The notes under the pieces were generated by a model. It was given only the letters and a program-made list of their open reading frames with translations. It had not been told where the DNA came from and ran no database searches. A program made the position numbers and the translations under genes. Below, one piece after another: positions 1 to 5,779 of a DNA stretch of 6,189 bases. Position 1 is the stretch's first letter. Each line of letters opens with the position of its first letter. The stretch comes from an uncultured Alistipes sp. (GTDB lineage Bacteria > Bacteroidota > Bacteroidia > Bacteroidales > Rikenellaceae), in the NCBI GenBank assembly GCA_947174575.1, contig CAMWJM010000080.1:1-6189 (forward strand), written 5' to 3'.

Positions 1-156
1 CCGGCCCACGAGCCTGCCGGACAAATCTTCCTCATCCTCCACCGCATCTTCCGGCCCTATGCCGACGAAGACGAGCAGACCCGCGCCGATTTCCGAAATG
101 CGCTCGCCGCCGACATCGACGGCGGCCCGGCGAACACGCTGGACGAGCAGCCTCAT
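1..156 (-). CDS. dtd: D-aminoacyl-tRNA deacylase, N-terminal part (runs off left edge)
   Basis: Reading the minus strand from the ATG at 156-154 gives 52 uninterrupted codons beginning MRLLVQRVRRAAVDVGGE, with EIGAGLLVFVGIG at about residues 22-34. This is the start of the DTD family (typical pattern MRxVxQRVxxAxVxVxGE, then IGxGLLVLVG). Family members are about 150 residues, so roughly a third is visible. The enzyme hydrolyses D-amino acids, and glycine mischarged on tRNA-Ala, from tRNA in the cytoplasm. The catalytic SQFTL and Gly-cisPro motifs should lie mostly or wholly beyond the window and cannot be checked. The start is fixed by a 4-bp ATGA overlap with the stop of the pseudouridine synthase gene, which suggests translational coupling in one operon. 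The opposite strand is also open here (1-171), but its product resembles nothing I know and I treat it as a shadow. Confidence 0.88.
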   Translation of the reverse strand, partial: MRLLVQRVRRAAVDVGGERISEIGAGLLVFVGIGPEDAVEDEEDLSGRLVGR

Positions 157-839
157 AGCGTCTCGAAATAGGCCCACAGGTTGTCGCCCGCAGGCACCGG
201 CGCCGTCACGGCCACGGGTTCATGCCGCACGGGATGCTCGAACTCCATGCGCCGCGAATGCAGCGAAATCCCGCCGCCGGGCAGCGAACGTTTGGCCCCG
301 TACTTCAGATCGCCGCGGATCGGGCACCCGATCTTCGCGAGCTGGGCGCGGATCTGGTGGTGGCGCCCCGTCAGCAACTCTACCTCCAAAAGCGTATAAT
401 GCGTCCCCGCCCCGACGATGCGGTAGCGCAACCTCGCCTCCTTGGCTTCGGGCCGCGGGGTGTCGAACGCTTTCGAACGATTGGTGCGGCCGTCGCGCAG
501 AATATAATGGCGGAGTTCGCCCTCTTCGGCTTCGGGCCGGTTCTCCGTCAGCGCCCAGTAGACCTTGCGGATGCGGCCCTCGCGGATCATCTCGTTGAGC
601 CGCACCAAGGCCTTGGAGGTCTTGGCGAAGAGCACGGCGCCGCTCACCGGGCGGTCGATGCGGTGCACCACGCCGAGGAACACCTCGCCGGGCTTCCCGT
701 CGCGGGCCTTGATGAAAGCCTTGATCCGATCTTCGAGGGCGCTTTCGCCCGACGGATCGGGCTGTACCAGATCGCCGCAATGCTTGTCGACGACCAGCAG
801 GTGGTTGTCCTCGTAGAGAATGTCGTCGGGCGAAAACAT
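153..839 (-). CDS. RluA-family RNA pseudouridine synthase (short form, no S4 domain)
   Basis: A 228-residue cytoplasmic enzyme that isomerises uridine to pseudouridine in rRNA or tRNA. The fold starts at ILYEDNHLLVVDK (residues 7-19). The signature HRIDRPVSG (59-67) carries the expected catalytic aspartate D62. It is followed by AVLFAKTSKAL, the RKVYWAL strand and the late motif LLTGRHHQIRAQLA, all typical of the RluA/RluC/RluD group. There is no N-terminal S4 RNA-binding domain, so this is a compact member. The exact target uridine cannot be assigned from sequence, so no symbol is given. The ATG at 839-837 begins 2 bp after the cdd stop with no obvious Shine-Dalgarno, consistent with reinitiation from cdd. 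The stop overlaps the dtd start. It sits in the middle of the cdd-rluA-dtd operon. Confidence 0.93.
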   Translation of the reverse strand: MFSPDDILYEDNHLLVVDKHCGDLVQPDPSGESALEDRIKAFIKARDGKPGEVFLGVVHRIDRPVSGAVLFAKTSKALVRLNEMIREGRIRKVYWALTENRPEAEEGELRHYILRDGRTNRSKAFDTPRPEAKEARLRYRIVGAGTHYTLLEVELLTGRHHQIRAQLAKIGCPIRGDLKYGAKRSLPGGGISLHSRRMEFEHPVRHEPVAVTAPVPAGDNLWAYFETL

Positions 840-841
840 GG

Positions 842-1297
842 CTACAGCGTGAAGGTGAAAGGCAGCAGCAACGTGGCCGACTCGACGACGCTCGCCGTGC
901 CGCCGCCGCTCATGATGACCCGCATGGGGCTGCCCTGGCGACGCTCCGCGTCGACCATCGCCTGACGGCACTGCCCGCACGGATAGCACTCGCGCTCGGA
1001 AGGCTCCGAGGCGATAGCCAGCGTCTCCACGGGATCGTCGGCATAGTTGGACTGGGCATAGAACAGCAACGACCGCTCGGCGCACAGCCCGGCCGGGAAG
1101 ACCTCGCTTTCGATGTTGCTGCCGCACAGCACGCGGCCGCTGCGCAGCCGCGCGGCCGCCCCGACGCAAAACTTCGAATAGGGCGCATGGGCGTTGGCCG
1201 TGGCGCGCCGAGCCGCCTCCACCAGGATGCGGTCGGCCTCCGGAAGCGAACCGAGCGACTCGAAGCGCTCGTAACTGAATCGATGTTCCTGTTCCAT
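842..1297 (-). CDS. cdd: Cytidine deaminase
   Basis: A 151-residue homotetramer-type cytidine deaminase that converts cytidine and deoxycytidine to uridine and deoxyuridine in pyrimidine salvage. Visible motifs in order are APYSKFCVGAA (38-48), the nucleoside-binding NIE (N61, E63), the zinc-ligand and catalytic pair in GLCAER (C72 ligand, E74 proton shuttle), and the second zinc motif PCGQC (C107 and C110). All three zinc cysteines and the catalytic glutamate are present, and the length is usual for the family. The ATG at 1297-1295 was chosen. An in-frame TTG four codons upstream (1309-1307) would add only MLLS and has no better ribosome site. It is the first gene of an operon with the pseudouridine synthase and dtd. 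A good Bacteroidota-type promoter lies about 90 bp upstream. Confidence 0.95.
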   Translation of the reverse strand: MEQEHRFSYERFESLGSLPEADRILVEAARRATANAHAPYSKFCVGAAARLRSGRVLCGSNIESEVFPAGLCAERSLLFYAQSNYADDPVETLAIASEPSERECYPCGQCRQAMVDAERRQGSPMRVIMSGGGTASVVESATLLLPFTFTL

Positions 1298-1331
1298 AGA
1301 CAAAAGCAAACAAGTGACACAGACATACCGT

Positions 1332-1368
1332 TTCGAAGTACCCGGGCCTTACGGCCGCGGTTTTCGAA
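1332..1368 (-). other. Stem-loop in the predicted cdd leader
   Basis: Two copies of the self-complementary hexamer TTCGAA (1332-1337 and 1363-1368) can pair with each other. Between them GGCC at 1345-1348 pairs with GGCC at 1353-1356 around a TTAC loop, with C1341-C1342 pairing G1359-G1360. The hairpin falls inside the roughly 80-nt untranslated leader expected from the promoter at 1388-1420. It is interrupted by internal mismatches and may be decorative. No known riboswitch class is recognised. Confidence 0.3.
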
Positions 1369-1387
1369 TCCGGATGCTGTCGCAGGT

Positions 1388-1420
1388 CAAATATACGATA
1401 AAAAAATCGAATTCTCCAAA
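1388..1420 (-). promoter_or_regulatory. Bacteroidota-type promoter for the cdd operon
   Basis: On the minus strand TTTG (plus-strand CAAA at 1417-1420) is followed after 21 bp by TATATTTG (plus-strand CAAATATA at 1388-1395). This fits the -33 TTTG and -7 TAnnTTTG consensus recognised by the primary sigma factor of Bacteroidota. The spacer is AT-rich, unlike its surroundings. Transcription would begin near position 1380, leaving a leader of about 80 nt before the cdd ATG. Both elements match exactly and the placement is right, so this is the best promoter in the window. Confidence 0.75.
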
Positions 1421-1476
1421 CGCCGCGTCCGCGATCCTCCCCGCCGAAGTCCGCTCGGGGCTGCATCCGCGGACGA

Positions 1477-1506
1477 CGAAGAGGATGCCGCGGGGCATCC
1501 TCTTCG
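1477..1506 (-). terminator. Hairpin terminator after the SIMPL gene
   Basis: A perfect 13-bp inverted repeat (1477-1489 pairing 1494-1506) closes a 4-nt GCGG loop. It begins about 20 bp past the SIMPL-gene stop and lies before the cdd promoter, where an operon boundary is expected. No T-tract follows on either strand, so it is not a textbook intrinsic terminator. It could also act as a 3'-end stabilising hairpin. Confidence 0.6.
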
Positions 1507-1525
1507 AGGGTACGGAGCGCCGGAG

Positions 1526-2224
1526 CTACTCCAGAACGAACTTGGCGTTGACGCTGTACTGCAGCCGGATAGTCTTGAAATCGAGGGGTTCCTCCTCCAC
1601 GACGCTCTCGCCCGCGGCGGCATCCATCATCTTCATGCTGCGCGCCACCACGGCGTTGTTGTAGTAGGCGGGCACGATGTCGCTGTTGGAGTCCCAGATG
1701 TAGAAGCACTTGCCGATCGTCTGACCGATCGCCTCGGCCAGCGTGCGGGCGCTCTGCTGCGCATTGCGGATCGCCTCGACGCGCACCTCTTTCTTGAAAG
1801 CGTCGAGCTGCGAATGCGACACCTTGAGGATCGAGACGTCGGAAATGCCCAGATTGTCGAGCGCCTGCCAAGCCTTGGCCACCTCGGCGGCGGAACCCAA
1901 CTGCAACTGGTATTTGGCCGTGGCGACGGAGGTGTTCTTGCGGAAAAATTCGCTCGACAGGTTGGCCACCTTGAGCTGCTTCTCGATGTCGACGCCCAGC
2001 TTGCGGAGCGCGGCGATCATCTCGCGCTGCTGGCTCTCGACCGAAATCTTGCCCTTGGAATCGCGCTCGTCGAGGGTGATCGAGAGATAGAATTCGTCAG
2101 GCACGATCTCCTTCTCGGCACGACCGGTCACCTGGATGTAACTGGGATAGGCCTCCGCCGTCTGGGCGGAAACCGCGCACACGGAAGCCGCTACGGCGAC
2201 CGCCAGCAAAACAAACTTCTTCAT
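1526..2224 (-). CDS. Secreted SIMPL-domain (DUF541) protein
   Basis: A 232-residue protein with a clear Sec signal peptide: MKK, a hydrophobic run to about residue 18, then SAQ with likely cleavage after A20. The cysteine at position 16 lacks a lipobox, so I predict a soluble periplasmic product rather than a lipoprotein. The mature part starts YIQVTGRAEKEIVPDEFYLS, the hallmark opening of the SIMPL/DUF541 fold (short beta strand, VxGxGxxxxxPD). Further family features are the alternating helix-strand pattern, the segment RVEAIRNAQQSARTLAEAIG and a final strand rich in beta residues. The molecular function of bacterial SIMPL proteins is poorly defined. E. coli YggE has been linked to oxidative stress, and the family is named after a mouse signalling protein. 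It sits 52 bp downstream of the RNA methyltransferase gene but appears to have its own -7 element. Confidence 0.9.
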   Translation of the reverse strand: MKKFVLLAVAVAASVCAVSAQTAEAYPSYIQVTGRAEKEIVPDEFYLSITLDERDSKGKISVESQQREMIAALRKLGVDIEKQLKVANLSSEFFRKNTSVATAKYQLQLGSAAEVAKAWQALDNLGISDVSILKVSHSQLDAFKKEVRVEAIRNAQQSARTLAEAIGQTIGKCFYIWDSNSDIVPAYYNNAVVARSMKMMDAAAGESVVEEEPLDFKTIRLQYSVNAKFVLE

Positions 2225-2250
2225 GATTCCGTTTTTATTTAAGGTAACTG

Positions 2251-2258
2251 CAAATATA
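2251..2258 (-). promoter_or_regulatory. Candidate -7 element for the SIMPL gene
   Basis: The minus strand reads TATATTTG, an exact match to TAnnTTTG and the same octamer as upstream of cdd. It lies 26 bp before the SIMPL-gene ATG, just past the stop of the upstream methyltransferase gene. No TTTG is found at the proper -33 distance, so this is a half-supported promoter. Read-through from the upstream gene remains possible. Confidence 0.5.
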
Positions 2259-2276
2259 ACGCCGCAGCGTCGCTTT

Positions 2277-3689
2277 TTATTGTCTGCGGACGAGCTTCAC
2301 CACGTTTTCGACATGGTGCGTGTGGGGGAACATGTCGACGGGCTGCACCGCTTCGACCCGATAGGCGGCATCCAACAGCGCCAGATCGCGGGCCTGCGTG
2401 GCGGGGTTGCAGCTCACATAGACGATTCGCTCGGGCGCTGCGCGCAGAATGACTTCGAGCACCGGTTCGTCGACCCCGGCGCGCGGCGGGTCGAGAATCA
2501 CCGCGTCGGGCCGCCCGTTGGCCTCGACAAAAGCGTCGCTCAACACCTCCTTCATGTCGCCGGCATAGAACGCCGTGTTGCCGATGCCGTTGAGCTGCGA
2601 ATTGATCTTCGCATCCGCGATCGCCTCGGGTACATACTCGATGCCCACCACGCGGCGGCAATGCGCAGCGCAGAAGTTGGCTATGGTGCCCGTGCCGGTG
2701 TAGAGGTCGTACAACACGTCGTCGGGTTTCAGGTCGGCGAACGCGCGCGCCACCTTGTAGAGTTCGTAGGCCTGCGCCGAATTGGTCTGATAAAACGATT
2801 TAGGCCCCACCTTGAACCGCAGCCCCTCCATCTGCTCGACGATATGATCCTTGCCGCGGTAGCACACGGCGTCGAGGTCGCCCGTGGAGTCGTTGAACTT
2901 GGTGTTGACCACGTAGAACAGCGACGTAATTTCCGGAAACCGCTCCGAGAGATGATCCAACAAGGCTTCGATGCGCGGCCGGTCGTCGGCCCCGAAGACC
3001 GCGACGACCATCACTTCGCCCGTCGAGGCGGTGCGCACCACCATGTTGCGCATCAATCCCTCGTGCGTACGTGCATTGTGGAACGTGTAGCCGTGCTCCA
3101 GACAAAAGCGTTTGGTCTCCAGCCGAATGGCATTCGACGGCTCGGGCTGCAACCGGCAACGGCGGATGTCGAGCACCTTGTCGAACATGCCGGGGATGTG
3201 GAACCCCGCAGCGGGTTCGGCCTCGATGTCGCCCCCGGCGGCGATCTCCTCCTGCGTCAGCCAGCGGCGGTCGGCGAAAGTGAATTCCAATTTGTTACGA
3301 TACTCTTGCGTATGCGCCGAACCGAGGCAAGGAGCTATTTCGGGCAACTCGATTTTGCCGATGCGCGCGAGCTGGTCGCGCACCTGCTCCCGCTTGAAGC
3401 GCAGCTGCTCGTCGTAGGGCAGATTCTGCCACTTGCAGCCGCCGCACACTCCGAAGTGCTCGCAGAACGGCTCGACCCGCAGCGGCGAGAGCTTGACATA
3501 GCGCACGACATATCCCTCCATGAAACGCCGCCGCTTGACGCGGATCTGCACGTCGACCACATCGCCCGGAACGGTCATCGGCACGAAGACCACCTGCTCG
3601 TTCCACCGCCCCATGGCCTTGCCCTCGGCGGCGAGCGTCGTTATTTCCAGTCCCTCGACGAGGGGATAATTCGCTTTTTTCCGTGCCAT
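2277..3689 (-). CDS. rlmD: TrmA/RumA-family RNA (uracil-5-)-methyltransferase, 23S rRNA type
   Basis: A 470-residue SAM-dependent enzyme that methylates C5 of a uracil, probably in 23S rRNA. The N-terminal 65 residues are a TRAM-like RNA-binding domain (KAMGRWNEQVVFVPMTVPGD region). A 4Fe-4S site is formed by C76, C82 and C85 (CX5CX2C), with the expected fourth cysteine C178. The methyltransferase half shows SFYQTN (298-303), the SAM loop DLYTGTGT (328-335), DPPRAG (400-405), the nucleophile C427 in YVSCNPAT, and the likely general base E461 in HHVENV. All key residues are present. The symbol reflects RumA-like domain layout; the precise uridine (1939, 747 or both) is not provable here. MARKK at 3689 is taken as the start. 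The open frame continues upstream only into low-complexity sequence starting at a TTG. Confidence 0.92.
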   Translation of the reverse strand: MARKKANYPLVEGLEITTLAAEGKAMGRWNEQVVFVPMTVPGDVVDVQIRVKRRRFMEGYVVRYVKLSPLRVEPFCEHFGVCGGCKWQNLPYDEQLRFKREQVRDQLARIGKIELPEIAPCLGSAHTQEYRNKLEFTFADRRWLTQEEIAAGGDIEAEPAAGFHIPGMFDKVLDIRRCRLQPEPSNAIRLETKRFCLEHGYTFHNARTHEGLMRNMVVRTASTGEVMVVAVFGADDRPRIEALLDHLSERFPEITSLFYVVNTKFNDSTGDLDAVCYRGKDHIVEQMEGLRFKVGPKSFYQTNSAQAYELYKVARAFADLKPDDVLYDLYTGTGTIANFCAAHCRRVVGIEYVPEAIADAKINSQLNGIGNTAFYAGDMKEVLSDAFVEANGRPDAVILDPPRAGVDEPVLEVILRAAPERIVYVSCNPATQARDLALLDAAYRVEAVQPVDMFPHTHHVENVVKLVRRQ

Positions 3690-3903
3690 TTTACAAAGTG
3701 AAAGGTTAAAGCCTCCGCACCCATTCGTCGGGTTCGCGGGCATTTTGCGGGCATAAAGATAGGCATAAATCCGCCAAAAATGCACACCGGGCAAAAAAGA
3801 ACCGCAGCAGGAGCAAGCCAAAGCCCTCCGAAAAATAAACGGAACACCGCAACGAGTTTTTTACTACATTTGTCCCGAAAAATCAACTCAAACCCATACG
3901 TCT
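3690..3903. other. Divergent intergenic region between rlmD and ferritin
   Basis: This 214-bp region is much richer in A and T than its flanks and should hold promoters firing both ways. On the plus side there is a -7 element for ferritin at 3865-3872. On the minus side I find no exact TAnnTTTG; the nearest is TATCTTTA (plus 3754-3761), one base off and without a -33 partner. Three GGCAT copies spaced 11 and 12 bp lie at 3739-3766. No convincing small gene is seen in either direction. Confidence 0.6.
3865..3872 (+). promoter_or_regulatory. Candidate -7 element for ferritin
   Basis: TACATTTG matches the Bacteroidota -7 consensus TAnnTTTG exactly and sits 31 bp before the ferritin ATG, predicting a leader of about 20-25 nt. 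No TTTG is present at the -33 position, so recognition may depend on the AT-rich upstream sequence or an activator. No inverted repeat resembling a Fur or OxyR site was recognised next to it. Confidence 0.55.
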
Positions 3904-4428
3904 ATGTTAAGCCAAAAACTGCACGACGCGCTCAACGCGCAGATCAACGCCGAATTGTGGTCGGCCTATCTCTACCTTTCGATGTCGCTCGACGCCGAGG
4001 CCAAAGGTCTCAAAGGCGTGGCCAACTGGTTCTACATCCAGTTCCGCGAGGAGCAGGATCATGCCCGCATCTTCATGAACTACCTCCTCTCGCGCGACGC
4101 CGAAGTGAAGCTCGCCCCCATCGCCGAAGTACGCACCGCCTGGGCCTCGCCGCTGGAAATGTTCCGGGACACGCTGGAGCACGAAAAGAAAGTCACCGCG
4201 CTGATCCACGGTCTGGCCGACATCGCCGCCGAGGACAAGGACTTCGCCTCGTCGAACAAGCTGGTATGGTTCATCGACGAGCAGATCGAGGAAGAGGAGA
4301 ACGCCCGCGGCATGATCCAGTCGTTCGAAGCGGTCGAGGGCAACAAATTCGGCCTCTACATGCTCGACAAGGAGCTGGCGGCCCGCACCTACTCGCTGCC
4401 CTCGCCTCTGGCATCGAAAGAAGACTAA
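3904..4428 (+). CDS. ftnA: Bacterial non-haem ferritin
   Basis: A 174-residue four-helix-bundle ferritin that assembles as a 24-subunit cage, oxidises Fe(II) and stores it as a ferric mineral core in the cytoplasm. Residues line up by number with E. coli FtnA. The ferroxidase ligands E17, E50, H53, E94 and Q127 are present, as are third-site candidates E49, E126 and E130 and the conserved Y24 and W122. The absence of a haem-ligating methionine context and the FtnA-like length argue against bacterioferritin, and the length and N-terminus argue against Dps. The ATG at 3904 is the only sensible start. It is a single-gene unit, divergent from rlmD and convergent with the DUF5131 gene, with its own -7 element and terminator. 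In anaerobes of this group ferritin also limits iron-driven oxidative damage on air exposure, which is family knowledge rather than something seen here. Confidence 0.96.
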   Translation: MLSQKLHDALNAQINAELWSAYLYLSMSLDAEAKGLKGVANWFYIQFREEQDHARIFMNYLLSRDAEVKLAPIAEVRTAWASPLEMFRDTLEHEKKVTALIHGLADIAAEDKDFASSNKLVWFIDEQIEEEENARGMIQSFEAVEGNKFGLYMLDKELAARTYSLPSPLASKED

Positions 4429-4446
4429 AAAATAGTCGTCGAAGAA

Positions 4447-4482
4447 GAAAGGCGGAAAGCACACGAATGCTTTCCGCCTTTC
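4447..4482 (+). terminator. Intrinsic terminator of ferritin, likely bidirectional
   Basis: A perfect 15-bp stem (4447-4461 pairing 4468-4482) with a 6-nt loop starts 18 bp after the ferritin stop and is followed by GCTTTT. On the opposite strand the same hairpin is followed within about 12 bp by a T-rich stretch ending in TTTTTT. It could therefore also stop transcription arriving from the convergent DUF5131 gene. The stem is partly AT-based, with a GGCGG core. Confidence 0.85.
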
Positions 4483-4493
4483 GCTTTTCAGCA

Positions 4494-4514
4494 GCGGCGG
4501 ATTTCTGCCGCCGC
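4494..4514 (-). terminator. Secondary GC hairpin between the convergent genes
   Basis: GCGGCGG at 4494-4500 pairs perfectly with CCGCCGC at 4508-4514 around a 7-nt loop. It lies about 70 bp beyond the DUF5131 stop and just before the stronger hairpin for that direction. No T-tract follows, so it is at most an auxiliary 3'-end structure. The rest of 4515-4586 holds nothing I recognise. Confidence 0.35.
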
Positions 4515-4586
4515 AGATCTTGCATCCAGTATCTTCGATGCGAGCCGCCCGAGAAGAACCGGACAAAACCAACCGACAAGAGTGAT

Positions 4587-5318
4587 TTACTCTCTGTGCG
4601 TTATTTTATAGTCGATTCCCGCTTTGCGGGCCTGGGCGTGCTGGTCGGCCCGACGGATGCGGTAGAGACGCCCGTCTTTCCGCAGCCGCGCACCGGTCTG
4701 GTGGTAACGGAACGGAATGTCGGCCCCGACGCATTGCTGCCGGATCGAGAGCACCCAATCGTAGTCGCACGTTCGGGCTTCGGGGCCGGATTCGCCGCCC
4801 ACGGAGACCTCCTCGATCGCCGGCGACAAATAGGGCGCCAACTCCAGCGGCCCCAGGAGCGGAGCGCCGACGATGACCCGGTGGCGGATCGGCGCATCGA
4901 GAAACACCGGCAGACGCTGTTCGGCCTGCTCCTGGTTCTCGACCGTGCAACCCACGATCACGTTTTCATAGCCCTCGCCCCAATCGGGCGGCAGCACGGT
5001 GCGCAAACGTTCGATCCGTTTGGTGAAGAACATGAACGTCAGGTCGTGGCGCAGACGCATCATCGCCCATACCTCGGGACGCCACGCGTCGGCCTCCTCC
5101 AGCAGAAAATCCGACGTGAAACACGTATAGACCCGCTCGCCCGCCGGGATCTTGAACCGTCCGTCGCGGCTGCGGCGCACCGGCAGCCCGAAAGCGGCGG
5201 TTTTCCGCGCTTGGGTGCTATCCAGCGCATGCTGCTCGTCCTGACGATAGACGTAGCAGTGGCGACACCCCTCGCTGATCTTGCGGCATCCGTGCCACGG
5301 ATTCCAGTAAACAGGCAT
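4587..5318 (-). CDS. DUF5131 (phage Gp37/Gp68-like) three-cysteine protein
   Basis: A 243-residue protein of unknown biochemical role. It opens with YWNPWHGCRKISEGCRHCY, giving a CX6CX2C cluster (C11, C18, C21). That is the hallmark of the Gp37/Gp68 (DUF5131) family, whose layout resembles radical-SAM-type iron-sulfur proteins. Other family segments are YTCFTSDFLLEEADAWR, FMFFTKRIERL, ENVIVGCTVENQEQAEQR, the conserved VSVGGESGPEAR near residue 172 and a PFRYHQTGARL segment near the end. Despite the family name, nothing else phage-like surrounds it. The ATG at 5318 lies 2 bp after the stop of the DedA-like gene, so the two are co-transcribed and probably coupled. The family is often paired with a TcmP partner gene (family recollection), which is not visible here. 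Iron-sulfur binding is an inference from the cysteine spacing. Confidence 0.85.
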   Translation of the reverse strand: MPVYWNPWHGCRKISEGCRHCYVYRQDEQHALDSTQARKTAAFGLPVRRSRDGRFKIPAGERVYTCFTSDFLLEEADAWRPEVWAMMRLRHDLTFMFFTKRIERLRTVLPPDWGEGYENVIVGCTVENQEQAEQRLPVFLDAPIRHRVIVGAPLLGPLELAPYLSPAIEEVSVGGESGPEARTCDYDWVLSIRQQCVGADIPFRYHQTGARLRKDGRLYRIRRADQHAQARKAGIDYKITHRE

Positions 5319-5320
5319 AA

Positions 5321-5779
5321 TTATAACATCGAAACGATCCCCTCATACGACAGGAGGATCAACGCATAGCGCAACGTCTTGCCGACCAGCATCGCCCCGG
5401 CGGTCGTCCACGGGGCGGCACGCATCAACCCCAGCAGCACGGCGATCGCCTCGCCGATGACGGGCAGGAATCCGAAAAATCCCATGACGGCCCCGCGCCC
5501 CGCCACGAACCTGCGCGCCCGGGCCAGCTTGCGTGGGCCGACGCCCAGCCCGGCGATCCACTCGGGGCGTCCCAGACTCCCGATCCAGTAGCAGGTCATA
5601 CCGCCCAACGTGTTGCCCGCCGACGCTGCGACCAAACAACCCGCCGGATCGGCGCCCAACCCCAGCAGCACGACCAGCACCGCCTCCGAACTGAACGGCA
5701 GCACGCTGCCGGCGATCAATGCCGAGAGAAAAAGGCCCCAATAACCCCACTCGACCAGTATCTGCGTCAACGACTCCAT
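5321..5779 (-). CDS. YqaA/DedA-family small membrane protein
   Basis: A 152-residue inner-membrane protein of the VTT/DedA superfamily, closest in size to the YqaA branch. Hydrophobic segments fall at about 12-42, 47-67, 98-119 and 124-146. Motifs typical of the fold are SVLPFSSEAVLVVLL (25-39) with an acidic residue inside a membrane stretch (E32), GNTLGGMTCYWIG (55-67), an arginine-rich amphipathic segment (83-95), and FLPVIGEAIAVLLG (104-117) with P106, G109 and E110. DedA-type proteins are implicated in lipid-carrier recycling and membrane homeostasis; the role of YqaA members is not settled. The ATG at 5779 was chosen over an in-frame TTG at 5794 because a GGAAAGAG ribosome site lies between them. 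It is the first gene of a two-gene unit with the DUF5131 gene. Confidence 0.88.
   Translation of the reverse strand: MESLTQILVEWGYWGLFLSALIAGSVLPFSSEAVLVVLLGLGADPAGCLVAASAGNTLGGMTCYWIGSLGRPEWIAGLGVGPRKLARARRFVAGRGAVMGFFGFLPVIGEAIAVLLGLMRAAPWTTAGAMLVGKTLRYALILLSYEGIVSML

Noticed and set aside
1..171. Open plus-strand frame ending in TAG at 169-171, with GC-rich third positions
   Set aside because: The opposite strand in the same interval encodes a clear DTD N-terminus starting at an ATGA overlap. The plus-strand product resembles no family I recognise.
840..1871. Long minus-strand frame running continuously upstream from the pseudouridine synthase across cdd and into the SIMPL gene
   Set aside because: Only the last 228 codons show family motifs. 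The upstream part is arginine- and glycine-rich shadow sequence overlapping two well-supported genes in other frames.
2223..3701. 492-codon plus-strand open frame across the methyltransferase gene
   Set aside because: It is antisense to a gene with all expected catalytic and iron-sulfur residues. The product is histidine/arginine-rich with no recognisable domain, as expected for GC-rich antisense frames.
3690..3821. 44-residue N-terminal extension of the RNA methyltransferase
   Set aside because: It would start at TTG, crosses the AT-rich divergent promoter region, and adds cysteine-rich low-complexity sequence not expected ahead of the TRAM domain.
4579..4593. Small AGAGT/ACTCT inverted repeat over the DUF5131 stop codon
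   Set aside because: Only five pairs, AT-containing and inside the coding end; too weak to call a regulatory site or terminator.
4587..5318. Prophage remnant suggested by the Gp37/Gp68 family name
   Set aside because: No other phage, integrase, attachment-site or base-composition signal is visible, and the gene is embedded in an operon with a chromosomal membrane protein gene.
3780..5369. 529-codon plus-strand open frame across ferritin and the DUF5131 gene
   Set aside because: It overlaps ferritin on the same strand in another frame, passes through the terminator and runs antisense to DUF5131. No coherent protein family is seen.
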